A stretch of 64,000 nucleotides of DNA. Origin: Daldinia sp. FL1419 (Eukaryota; Ascomycota; Sordariomycetes; Xylariales; Hypoxylaceae). The notes beneath the pieces are model-generated. The model did not search any database and was not told the DNA's origin. It saw only the letters and a program-made list of their open reading frames with translations. Position 1 is the first letter of the stretch. The number at the start of each line of letters is the position of its first letter. The position numbers were made by a program, and so were the translations under genes. Shown here one piece after another: positions 23,211-33,978 of the stretch. The stretch lies in assembly GCA_025201765.1 (NCBI GenBank), contig MU623488.1, positions 17,998-81,997 of the forward strand. Direction: 5' to 3'.

Positions 23211-24762
23211 ATGTTAGCAGCTCTCGTTTTTCTTAATTGTGTAGCTTTTGCTGCCACTCATGAGGATCAAAAAATTCTATCCGGTCCACATAAGTCCCTA
23301 TGGTACAATATTATACCAGGAGATGGTGGGACTCAGGTTAGACTATGAAGCAGGAAAATAATATGTTGGTTAACTAACGGTCTATATAGGCTGACTCGGT
23401 ATTCTCCGGAATATCTACGTTTGGCCGTCTACCGTACCAACCCTGCCTCGGTCATGAAGAGATTAATTACGATTTAGCATTCATCGGTTCGTCCAATCCC
23501 TTAGGACAACAGCCATTTCTCTAGCTGACGAGGCAAAAAAGGAGCACCTTTCGATACCGGTACCTCATACCGCCCTGGTGCTCGATTTGGACCCTCTGGC
23601 ATTCGTCAAGGATCGCGACGTCTTAACCTCTAGTGACGTTCCACTTATACCAACGTTGCTATACTCGTCTAATATACTAACTGATGATAAGCGGTGGATA
23701 TAACGTTCCTCTCGATACTAACCCCTTTAACGGGTGGGCGAAAGTTCTCGACTGCGGAGATATCCCAGTAACATCGTATGGCCAAATCTCTCTACCCCTT
23801 GAACGTGTCCCTACGCATAATACTAACCAATTCATAGTTACGATAACACATGGGCTCTCAAACAAATCGAAGAGGGTCACTATAATATTATATCCCGAGC
23901 CCCTAAAACGGCTGCCGAAAAGCCCGGGCCATCTAAAAAGGGGAAGACTCTGCCACGAGTCATCACTCTCGGTGGTGACCACACCATCACTCTCCCCTTA
24001 CTTCGCTCAATTAATCGAGCATACGGTCCTGTTTCCGTCATCCACTTCGACAGCCATTTAGATACCTGTAAGGGCCTTGCCCCTTTATTGTCACTCAATC
24101 ATCCAACCATTTGTCTAACATACAACTCTCCGCAACTCACAAATAGGGCGTCCCAAAGTCTTCGGCGGTTCTCCATCTGAAGTCGCAAGCATCAATCACG
24201 GGACGTACTTCTACCACGCGGCCAGCGAGGGCCTACTAGCCAACGACACCAACATCCACGCAGGCATCCGGACTACTCTCAGCGGTCCCAGCGACTACGA
24301 GAACGACGGGTACTGCGGCTTCCAGATCGTCGAGGCCCGCGAGATCGACACCATCGGCGCCGAGGGCATCATCAAGAAGATCGTCGAGCGCGTCGGGACT
24401 ACTAACCCGGTGTACCTCTCCCTCGATATCGACACCCTGGACCCGGCGTTCGCGCCGGCGACCGGGACCCCGGAAACAGGAGGGTGGAGCACGAGGGAGC
24501 TGCGCACGATTTTGAGGGGCTTGGAGCACGTCAATCTGATTGCGGCGGATATTGTGGAGGTCGCTGTAAGTTCTATCGTCCAGCGTGCTCTGACATATGG
24601 TGTTTGCTTACTGGAACTGTGGCGATGTAGCCCGCGTATGATACGAATGCCGAGCACACTACGATGGCGGCCGCCGACGCTTTGTACGAGATTATGAGCG
24701 TGATGCTCAAGAAAGGACCGCTGAGTAACATGGTATCTTCGGGTTCCGGCGAAGACCTATAA
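23211..24762 (+). CDS. Agmatinase/arginase-family ureohydrolase with signal peptide
   Basis: Seven exons (23211-23336, 23390-23486, 23542-23632, 23692-23775, 23838-24067, 24147-24565, 24631-24762) join in frame to 392 residues. An N-terminal hydrophobic stretch (MLAALVFLNCVAFAATHE) predicts secretion or vacuolar delivery. The mature part has the family's metal-binding motifs: GGDHTITLPLLR, then FDSHLD, then SLDIDTLDPAFAPATGTPE, plus the GAPFDTGTSYRPGARFGP substrate-loop block. The family hydrolyses guanidino compounds (agmatine, arginine and others) to urea using two manganese ions; the exact substrate cannot be read from sequence. The third intron (23633-23691) uses the less usual donor GTGACG. 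Base composition changes abruptly: exons 1-5 are about 40-45% GC, whereas exon 6 is above 60%. A naive reading suggests a broken gene, but every stop lies in an intron. Confidence 0.88.
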
Positions 24763-27136
24763 GCTTCGCGGTATGTCACCGTGGGCGCTGAGTAGAGAGG
24801 GGACTGTCTCGGGTGGTCTGGGGTATTATTGTTTAGCTCGAGCTGTCCTTAAGGAGAGGGGGGTCTGCCACGGAGGTACCTATTACCCATGATAATTTGT
24901 ATCTTGTAGAGCTGGTACCAAGTCAGTTTGTTCGCAGCTAAAGCGCACGCAGTCCAAGTGAGCACATAAAATAAGCCCACGACGCACCCAGGCAAACATC
25001 TATGCGCATCCGTAGAAAGCTTATATGTACCTAATAAGAGCACATATCCTATTGATCTACGGTGCCATTTGATACCATCTAGTACAGCGGGTTAATCGCT
25101 GAATACCTATTCAGGGCACATATGAACTGAGACATCTATGCTCGGATTTAAGGGAAAGGGGGGGAAATTTTTGGTTATTTTACCATTTTGATTAACTTCT
25201 TACCATCCGACCACACTTGTCACAAGGCCGATGAATTTTCCCCTAGTGACTTTTTTTTGTTCCTTGTTTATCAAGAGGTTTTTTTTTTTCTTTTTTTAAA
25301 AAAAAACAAAAAGCAAGGAGAAAAAACAGTAAACGCAGACAGCCCGGGACATGCGTATTGTTTATTATATTTTCCCAGCTCGGCACCATTGGGAAGATTG
25401 AAGGGGCGAAGAGTAAAAACAACAAGCTACGAGGAACTTCAGCTTATTTTACAGTCCACGGTATGTTTCAATGGGTTTGTTGTATGTGTTAATGGAATGA
25501 ATTGTCCGTCTAATGCCGTCTATTGTGATCAGTTGTTTACAATGATAGTGATAATAGAATACCGAAATGTATGTGACAAGAAGTAACCAGATTCGCCTGA
25601 ATAGGTCAGAAGGGTATCTCACGCCCAAGATTGTCTAACTTTTCTCCCAAATGGTTCCCAATCCCAGATCCATCTATGCGTCTAATATGCCTTGGCTGCT
25701 GACTCGATGTAGGTAATCCAAAGACGGGCCCGATAGCACCTCTTAGTTCTGACCTCCGGTTCTCGACGATGGGATAGCTGGACATGCCTGTATCATGACA
25801 GCGCCCGGTGTGAACACATATCCAGGACAGCCTTCTTCTTGTTCCAGGACGAGGGTTCTGACCCAGATGACGCCGCTGTCACGGGCGAATCCCCGGCCTA
25901 CGAGGGGGTCGCATCGCTGAAATTGGGCCCCGTGTACCCTGTTGTGTCTAGCGCAGATGTATAGTTGGATTTGACACATTTCGATTCAGCCTCTGGGGGT
26001 TTGTGTTAGCAACAAGGTCATTGATCAGCCATTGTATGGAAAGAGTCGATATACTCATACCTTTTCGTGGTCCTGGAAGCTCTGACGTTATGCTTTAAGG
26101 ATAATGGAACACCAATTGACGTATCGCAAGTGTTTATTACCTATGGGTAGAAAGCAATTGGACTTGAGCTGATGCTGCTTGACAGTGGTGCTTGACAATA
26201 GTGCTTTGTGAGTATCAAGAGCAGGATATCTTGTGAAAGCTGCTCATAAGAAAAGAGAACGGATGGATTATCTCCATGATGCCCCGATAATTATACTCCT
26301 CGAGCAGCAATGTACGAATAGCATACCCTTCAATCACAAATTCTACACGTCAGGAAGAAACTCAGGGCCGCTAGTAAAGGGAAGTGGCCATTGACAGGTA
26401 CTCGTGACTATCGCCATTCCCAAAAGGGAAGTTATCGAGTGCACATTGTAGTTACGTGTGGTCTCCTATATCGACTTTACTGTCACGCTAACCCATAAAG
26501 GGGGGAGGTTTGTTTCTTCCCACTGTGGAATCATTTTATATACCCATACAATCACTACGAAATACCCGCATTACCTATTACATACCTTACTCACGTACCA
26601 TCAAGTTGCCTAATTCGGTATTGCAACTTCTGAACATTTCCCCAACAGTGTCAGATCGCTCCCAACCAGCTGGGACTCGGGGCCCACTTGACGATGTTTT
26701 CATCTTCGTGGCCTGAGTCGGAACCAAAGGCTTTCAGCCTCATTTGCGAGTGCTACCTACCAATTGCTTCTTCGTTGTAGGCTATTGTGAAAAACAAAAT
26801 AGAATAAATAAAATAAAATAAAAATAATTGTCGCAGGGGATAGTCTGCATATCCACCTACTTAACGTCAAGGACTAATCGGGGACCCTATGGTTGTCGCC
26901 ATACACAGAGTGACCGCCAGGCCATAGAGGTATTGAACTGAGAATACCTGACCTTCTAATAAACCCTTATAAGGGCGTGTAGCGGCTCTTATATACCTAG
27001 GTAGGTACTCGATACACCCCTGTGACCACTCCATACCCACTTATTTTCCTGACGCCTAAGGTATGTTGGATATATCCACTGTTTACAGATTGCCAAGGTA
27101 TCGATATGGCGGCGCGACTTCATTATCGATTACCCG
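24763..27136. other. Gene-poor region with a possible spliced fragment
   Basis: No full gene is supported. A T/A-rich palindromic tract is at 25279-25330. On the minus strand, 25743-26095 shows a convincing intron (donor GTATGAGT near 26062, branch GCTAAC, acceptor CCCCCAG near 25989) beside an open frame of 78 codons (25743-25979), but the frames do not join into a protein. A/T microsatellite-like sequence (AATAAAATAAAATAAA) lies at 26803-26825. A TACCTAGGTAGGTAC motif is at about 26994-27008. Confidence 0.4.
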
Positions 27137-27207
27137 GCATCAGTGGTTTAGTGGTAAAATCCATCGTTGCCATCGATGGGCCCCGCGTTCGATTCGCGGC
27201 TGATGCA
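27137..27207 (+). tRNA. tRNA-Gly (anticodon GCC)
   Basis: The 71-nt gene folds fully. The acceptor arm pairs GCATCAG with CTGATGC, followed by discriminator A. The D arm carries box A (TGGTTTAGTGG). The anticodon stem CATCG/CGATG holds loop TTGCCAT with anticodon GCC. The T arm CCGCG/CGCGG encloses TTCGATT, and box B is GTTCGATTC. There is no intron. A Pol III terminator-like T run follows at about 27212-27226. Confidence 0.96.
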
Positions 27208-27835
27208 TTGCTTTTCCTTTTTGCAATTTTCTTGGAATTTTCTCCCTCCTTTTTGCGGCAACTACGTTGGTCCTATTCCAGTACTGCAGTTGTCCCCATG
27301 TGTTTGTTTCCATATACGCATATTGGAAAAATACAATTAGACGTCATCATAAAGGTGTCTCATCCCTCAGGACGCGATCTGTACTAGTTCTTTCGTTGAT
27401 AACTGCCTTGTAAAGAGCCCGGTAGATGTGGGCATAATACCCCTGATTTCGGGATACTATACTAGGTAAAGAGATACTGTTGATTTCCTCCGCAAATCCA
27501 CGATAGGCTGCTGCTGGGATTTTGGAATGGCTCTAGTTGTGCAGCTATCCTATCTAAGTTTAACAAGGAATATATTTCTGAATACCTGGGTATCTAGCTT
27601 GTTAGGAATCCCGATTTTGGAATCGGATATTAATTAGTTTTTAAATATCAGGCATGTCTGTTCTGTGTCCGCCTGTATGCTTCCTATTTCGTCAAGTTAT
27701 AAGTTAACTATATGTGTAGTCGGATTTGTGTAACGACATCAGAGCTGAATATAGAGATTGACGTCACAGAGCATCATGTCAGCTCTTGCTGATTTTTCAA
27801 TATATATCCCCACTATCTTGCGTACCATACCGTAA
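27208..27835. other. Intergenic, no gene seen
   Basis: AT-rich sequence between the tRNA and the HET remnant. After the tRNA terminator, nothing with coding character or clear repeat structure was found. Confidence 0.5.
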
Positions 27836-29817
27836 CTTGAGGGAATTTTTAATCTCATTATACTATCGTATGTATTAAGTCTACCAATCCAGGGGAAGAT
27901 CCAAGCGGCTTCGTGTGCAGCGGAACAGCCAAGTCACGATTGGGACTTACACCGTGTACATTTCGAATATCAGCTTGAGAATGAAGAAACCGTGAAGGGA
28001 TTATGCATATTACATCGTCCTCCAAACTCGGGCGACCTCCCTGGGGTGTTTGCCAAATTACGCAAGAAGTATCTTCCAGGGAAATTCTCGTCGCCTGGCA
28101 GTGTGCACCAAGCCCGAGCATGGCTAGAAGCTTGCATCGAAAGTCATGAAAAATGCAAAAAAATTCAAACGGAGATCATTGCCGGCTCGTGTTTTAGATG
28201 TCGGAAGCAAACCTACAGATTCTGTCGGGTTACTGCGCGTTGCGGACCGACGGGAAGACACATATGCATGCCTTTCGCATTATTGGGGTAAGCCGAAGAA
28301 GGGCGACACACCTATCACCTTGGCGATTCAAAGCGAAGCATCACTGAAGCAGGGGGTGCCAATTGACAAGTTCCCTATGAACTATCAAGACGCAATACGC
28401 TTTTACAGGTTACTTGGCATACGGTACCTTTGGATTGAAGCGCTTTGCATCATTCAAGATAGTGCCGAGGACTGGACCTGTGAATCTCTGGAAATGGCCT
28501 CGTACTACAGATATCGTACTATATGTTTGGCGGCGACGAGATCGCCTGATCGTGATGGTGGCTCCCGACCGATAAAAACTAGGGTGGAATATCAGCTCCC
28601 GGGGGTGGGTGGTCCCAGGGGCCGCATTTTGGTAACAGAAAAGCCCCTTGGAGTACCACACTTTTGGCTGGCGAAAAACTTTCCATATGATGAATATTAT
28701 CCATTGTTAACACGGGCTTGGATGTATCAAGAACGGCGGTTGTCACCTCGATTATAACACTTCTGCGGGAACGAGCTCGTCGTCGAATGCAAGCAGCTTG
28801 CGAGTGCGAAGACGTATCAGTTAACGGCGCCGGAGACCACGATTCCTGGACGAAAGTCCACGAGGCCTATTCAGCAACACACCACGACGTGACAAAGGTA
28901 GATGATACGATAAGGACTGAGCATGAGTGGCACACCTGGATACGCGCGTACAGTAAGCTTAATTTGACTGTCGTTAGTGATAGACTTCCTGCGATGAGTG
29001 GGTTGGCACAGCAGGCTAAAGAGATGCGAGAAACTCACGGAATCCCCACCGGAGGGTACTTAGCTGGGTTATGGGAGAAAGCACTACTGAATGACATATC
29101 GTGGTGCGTCGGACAGAGTCGAGCACGCATTATCAGAGGCGAAGATGGCGGCCGTAACTGGATTCATTGGACTAACAATAAGGAAAGGAAGACTGGTGCA
29201 ACCGGGGTCAAGCCAGACGATTATGTGGCGCCGTCGTGGTTATGGGCTAGTGTTTTAAGTCCTGTCGAGTTCACACCATTTGGATATAAGAAATCTCTAT
29301 GTCAGCTTTTCGATGCCTGCGTAGAGACAGATGGGCCGAATGAATATGGAAGGGCTGTAAGCGGGCATTTTATCTTGCAAGGGCGATTATTAGAAACGGC
29401 CTCGTGTGAAACTGAGGGGAAGATGCGCCTAATACCTAGACGCCCTGGGGACTACTGGGCTCAGAAGGCTTGTGGACTGGAGTGTTTAATTGCGTCAAGG
29501 ATAATGGGATGCTCTGGCTCCCTGACTATGATATTCAAGCCGAGGGCAAATATAAGCTACCGGGGACGGAAAAGCTATATTTACTACATCTCGTATCGTG
29601 CCCCATCTTGGGAAGGGATGAGGACTCTGATATCAGAATCCAGCTCTACCCGGGTAAGACCAAAGTAGAGACGGTTTATCTCGTTCTTAGACGCGCACGG
29701 CCAGCCGCCCTAGTGCCCGTGTTCTCAAGAATTGGCTGGGCTGAATACACAGGGGATGACGGGGATAAGGTACCTGACATGACTAAAGCGAGGGACACGA
29801 AGTTCAAATTTATTTAA
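27836..29817 (+). pseudogene. HET-domain (heterokaryon incompatibility-like) gene, broken
   Basis: Similarity to the fungal HET family runs through the whole region but in changing frames. An N-terminal part (27836 to about 28165) includes WLEACIESHEKC. The HET core follows in another frame (about 28165-28754), with LPARVLDVG, TYACLSHYWG, YLWIEALCIIQDSAEDW and LLTRAWMYQERRLSPR. A TAA at 28755-28757 then interrupts just before HFCGNELV. The frame shifts near 28780-28800 and again near 29440-29480, after which a C-terminal part ends at 29817. No in-frame ATG was found in the first segment. No GT-AG intron explains the breaks, one of which coincides with A-runs at 28148-28165. Intact relatives trigger cell death on fusion of unlike hyphae; this copy is presumably inactive. 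Confidence 0.85.
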
Positions 29818-31811
29818 GTCTAAGGCTGGCGGTAGAATACGAGGACTTCTTTTCCCTTTTGGCTACATACAAAAAATGACTTGGCTGAACTGGAATGGTT
29901 GAATGTGATGCTTGAGGATGTGGATAGCATCTGCTAGCGTACGCAGATGTCCCATCCTTAAATCTTTCAGTTGATTTTAATTCAGGCGACGGTGGTTGTC
30001 TCGGGAGGACCTCCACTTGAGGTGAACTATAGGTCCTATCTTTGGTGTGGGTAAAAAAAGGATCCGTAGAGGACTTCCGGCCTGGAGAACTCAATTATCA
30101 TTTAGTATTAAACAATAGACGGCGGATGTAACGTAGGTAGGTATTATATCAAGGGTTTTTGATAACATCAAAAGGATTCACGGGGGATGGAAATGTGCTC
30201 CTAGAAAGGAAAACTATCGTGTATCACACCAACTCGCAGAAGTTTGGTGAGCTAACTGTCAGATGTCAGGCTTGGATACATCGTTGACGGAAGAAAAAAT
30301 GGCCTGAGGTAGGGAATTCTAGATTGACAAGTTAATGATTACATGCATATCCCTTGGAAGCTGTAAGCACACAATCTCGGCACCAACCCGGTGTAGCTGT
30401 CCCGATGCAGTGCATGCATAATCGGGGAATAGAGGCATACAGTGGCGGAGTCGGTAGTGAATTGGTAACTTTAGATCCTAGTGACGTCAATCGATGCGAG
30501 GCGGTTGACAGCTGGGGATGCCCGGGAGCTCCGATAAAGACTCGATTCTTACCGACAAGCTTAAACGGGATCTAGCAATATTGGCTTAACTGGTGAGTCT
30601 AATAGTCCCATTTTAATCCATAAGCTTTTTTGGAATCAGGACGATGGTCTTGCTTCGCTCCTGATATTATGCTTGTATGAACGCAAGCAATAATAGGCGC
30701 GAGCTACGATCGCCTCTGGGCTCTGCGTAAAAGTTGCCATTTAGAGGATAGTAGCAGTTGACGTTACACATCTAAAAATGTATATATTTTCTGGTCTGGT
30801 CTAACGGACGCATCGAACGGTAAAAATGATGGGTCGCAGAGACCGGAAAAGCTGTCACCTAAAGGAATACGGATGTTTGAGTGCATGTCGGGAGTGAGGC
30901 CACACCACTAGGTGCCCAAAAAGTAGGGAGGCAGGGAGGCCGAATGATGCACACTTCACGCTTGTGATGCATACAAAACATGCGTACCTCCCACATCGAA
31001 ATAGATAACCTCGGAGCTACCAACCACCAGGTGACTGGAAAATACGATAGGTTCGATAACCTCATCGTGTATGTAGGCGAATGGATTTAGGAAGTTTAGT
31101 TTAAGATTTTCTAAGAGACAGTCTTCGTAATTGAGTGGCTAGGAATCACGGATGATGTCAGCCACAGCCGAAACTATTCTTTATTTGGCAAGTGAGTTGT
31201 AAGCTGTGGCGTTTTTTCACCTATGTTACCTCCATCAGCCTCGTTCTGTTCCACTTCACAGCCTCCATTATCCACTTCTTTCCTTGGTTATCGCAGTTAT
31301 CGCAGTTATCGATAACTGATAGGAGACGTTTCAGGCCGTTGTGAGACAGGCACCTCAACCTAAACCAACCTAAACCAAGGCAACTCTTTCTCGCAGAAAC
31401 ATCAACCTCGATACGCGTGTCGAGGATGGGGTGGAATACCCCGAGATGGCCCGCAAAATGCCAGGCGCATGGCAACAGAGTCTTAGTTGCTTGTATGCAT
31501 GCGTAAGCGGAATTCAAGGTAAAGCTTGTTTATAGAACTTGGCTGTACACTTTCATCTTCTTTGGCAGTCTGTTTGTGATCAAAGAAGTTATATAAGTGA
31601 CTGGATCAATCATCCTTCTATCCAGTCCTAGATCACTCACTCATTACTACATATATATACGAGTATTTCTATTTCACACAATCACTTGTGCTCTCTGTGG
31701 GATATAGCTATTCCAAGTCTCTTACTACATTGACTAACTACTCGCACCCCCCGAGACCCATTTACCAGATCTATACTTTCTACCACTACAAGCAACAGCA
31801 TACCTATCAAC
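29818..31811. other. Intergenic, no gene seen
   Basis: About 2 kb with only short open frames that have no recognisable content. A small direct repeat, TTATCGCAG twice followed by TTATCGATAA, lies at 31288-31318. The last 160 bp is the promoter and leader of the next gene. Confidence 0.5.
31651..31659 (+). promoter_or_regulatory. TATA box candidate for the wall-protein gene
   Basis: ATATATATA lies about 155 bp before the ATG at 31812. It is followed by a C/A-rich stretch typical of fungal leaders (CACTACAAGCAACAGC, ending CAACATG). Strong TATA boxes are common on highly expressed secreted-protein genes. The assignment rests on position and sequence only. Confidence 0.45.
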
Positions 31812-32681
31812 ATGAAGGCGTATGTAGCCATCACTCTCCTTGCGGCTACTGCCGTACTGGCCCAAACCGATACTCAGGATGCTACCGGATCAGTCACCGG
31901 ATCAGCCACCGGAGCAGCTACGGCTACGGCTACGGCTTCAGCTGCCGCAACTGGGACTGGAACTGGAACCGGAACTGGCACTGTGACTGGCGCCGCAACT
32001 GACGCCGCAACCGATGCTGCAACTGACACGGTGGTCGCCAGCGCAGCTACCGACGACACAGAAGCAGACGTTACTAGCGCCAGCGAGGCTGCTGTCAGCA
32101 CGGCCGCCGATACTGCTACTAGTGCTGTTAGCAGTGCTTCTGACAGCGCCAACAGCGGAGTGAGCAGTGCCGATGCTGGCGCTGACGCTGATGCTACTAG
32201 CGATGTAGTTGCTGCAACTAGTAGCAGTGATATTGTCGTTGCTACCAGTGCTACCGACGCGGCCGACGCTGCCGACGCTACCGACGCTACATCTCCTTCC
32301 ACTATCATTATCTCCCAGAGCACAGCCGGCGCGGAATCTTCTGCCGTAGCCGGAACCGGTGTCACTAGCTCTGCCGCTGCTCAGGGAACAGATAGTACAG
32401 TAGCTGGGACAGGATCAGTCGGAACGGCTGGGACCGGTGTCGCTTCGGCATCTTTCAGCTCGGGATCGGGCGTCAATGCTACTCTCGCAACTAGCGCTGC
32501 CGGTAGTGGAGAAGCCACGGCTATTCCTTCCGGCCCCACCACCACTTTCGATACCGATGACTCGTCCGAGACATCTAGCTCGACTGTCGTACCCGACGCC
32601 GGTGCTGGTGCTACGTTCCGAGCTGGCTCCAACAGCATGTTGGCGCTTGTCGGTCTGGCTGCTGCTATCCTGCTCTCTTAG
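31812..32681 (+). CDS. Ala/Thr/Ser-rich secreted GPI-anchored cell-wall protein
   Basis: One exon of 289 residues. A signal peptide (MKAYVAITLLAATAVLAQ) is followed by about 240 residues made almost entirely of Ala, Thr, Ser, Gly, Asp and Val in dipeptide and tripeptide repeats (TATATA, GTGTGTGT, AADAADATDAT). The C-terminus has the GPI-attachment pattern: small residues (AGSNS) and then a hydrophobic tail (MLALVGLAAAILLS). It has no cysteine and no enzyme domain. The composition predicts heavy O-mannosylation and an extended cell-wall location. The nucleotide repeats (near 31915-31990) may let its length vary between strains. I assign no specific adhesion role. Confidence 0.85.
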   Translation: MKAYVAITLLAATAVLAQTDTQDATGSVTGSATGAATATATASAAATGTGTGTGTGTVTGAATDAATDAATDTVVASAATDDTEADVTSASEAAVSTAADTATSAVSSASDSANSGVSSADAGADADATSDVVAATSSSDIVVATSATDAADAADATDATSPSTIIISQSTAGAESSAVAGTGVTSSAAAQGTDSTVAGTGSVGTAGTGVASASFSSGSGVNATLATSAAGSGEATAIPSGPTTTFDTDDSSETSSSTVVPDAGAGATFRAGSNSMLALVGLAAAILLS

Positions 32682-33978
32682 AATGTGTGTATGACGAACG
32701 ATTCCGACCGAAAAGGCCCGGAGACACACACAATATCTGTACTATGCAGGCCTTCCGTCGGGTTGCCGAAATATATCCCATCTGTCTATTTGTCATTGGA
32801 ATCATTAAATTCTTCAATTCGTCATGTATTTACGTTTGCCGAGTCAACCAGGCTGGCCCTCGGGTTGCTGGACGGCTTGGCTTCTTTTGGTCTTTACTGA
32901 TCTTACTACGCTTTTTTAATCGATTTAATTGATTTTGGATTACCGGGTACAAAAACTATGGGTGGACGGTAGGGGGATAACGGTCCTGGATGGTTCAATG
33001 GGTCCGGTCCGACCCGGTAATTCCAGCATCGGAATGGCGTTGCGGCAACAATGCTCTGTACAAGCCTGTAATTGAACTAGACGTTGCTCTTGAGCAACAC
33101 CGATTCCCCGCACAGATACCTACCGACTCAAAAGCCACGATCTAGAAGATGAAGCTGGTCGAGTGGTGGTGGTGTGCATACTTGAGAAACTGGAGACATA
33201 GCTAGCTACCACATAGAGTTGAGCTGTTTTTGTTGGTTTAATTGGGCAAAGTATTTAATAGTTAACTAGCACTCATAAAAAAACGTTGATGTTTATATAA
33301 TGTTGCACTATATAAAACGTAATTGCTTGATGGCAATTACGGCGTCGTTTTTGACCATTCAACATGTAATTATCTGAACAATCTCGAGGCATGAAATAGT
33401 ATAGGCCCCTTTCTAGAATCTGAACTCGCGGGAGCAATCTATGAAAAATTACCAATTTAACATTTTCACCAAAATAGTCCGTACTCCGATTTAATACAGG
33501 TCAATGGGGATCCGATGATTGCCAGTTACTAGCTGGAGGCTCGTACTTCCATCAGGGTTTTGATTATGCCACGACCCGTCCATATCAGACCTGTTGATCA
33601 AAAGCATAAGACCCCATGTGGTGTTTTTGTCTTATAGTAATCATTCTTTCGGACCGCACCGGCGTAGCAAACCGCGACACTCGATATAAAATCAAACAAA
33701 AGCATTACTTGAATCGTTGCTGTCTAATGTTAGAAACACGCTACTGACTCCGTCCCATGCAGAATGCAGATAATGGCCTCGCGATGCTGCGCTCGTTGTC
33801 GACCTTGGGTCTATATGCAGGATTCCCTTTAATACATCATCGTCTCGTCTCGTCTCGTCTCGTCTCGTATTTTCCCGTCGTCCGTCGTTGCTTCATATCC
33901 CATGTTCGGAATCAATATTCGGAATCAATCGTCTGGATCTTCCTCCGCGGGATTTAGCTGGTTGGTTGGATACCAGCT
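32682..33978. other. Intergenic, no gene seen
   Basis: This lies between the wall-protein gene and the cysteine-rich gene. It contains a pentanucleotide repeat at 33841-33868. Short open frames on both strands have no recognisable content. Confidence 0.5.
33841..33868. repeat. (CGTCT)n microsatellite
   Basis: CGTCT is repeated without interruption about 5.5 times. It lies just beyond the 3' end of the minus-strand cysteine-rich gene. Confidence 0.85.

Noticed and set aside
23487..23691. Agmatinase-family gene first looked like a pseudogene with stops near 23522 and 23631
   Set aside because: Introns 23487-23541 and 23633-23691 remove both stops, with branch points GCTGAC and ACTAAC, and restore the conserved family motif in frame.
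28755..28800. Intron in the HET gene to bypass the TAA
   Set aside because: No GT...AG pair with a branch point spans the stop while keeping the strongly conserved sequence on both sides, so decay is the simpler explanation.
31874..32365. Long minus-strand frame opposite the wall-protein gene
   Set aside because: It is the mirror of GC-rich repeat codons (Ala/Val/Ser-rich) and lacks independent coding features; the plus-strand gene has the signal peptide and GPI tail.
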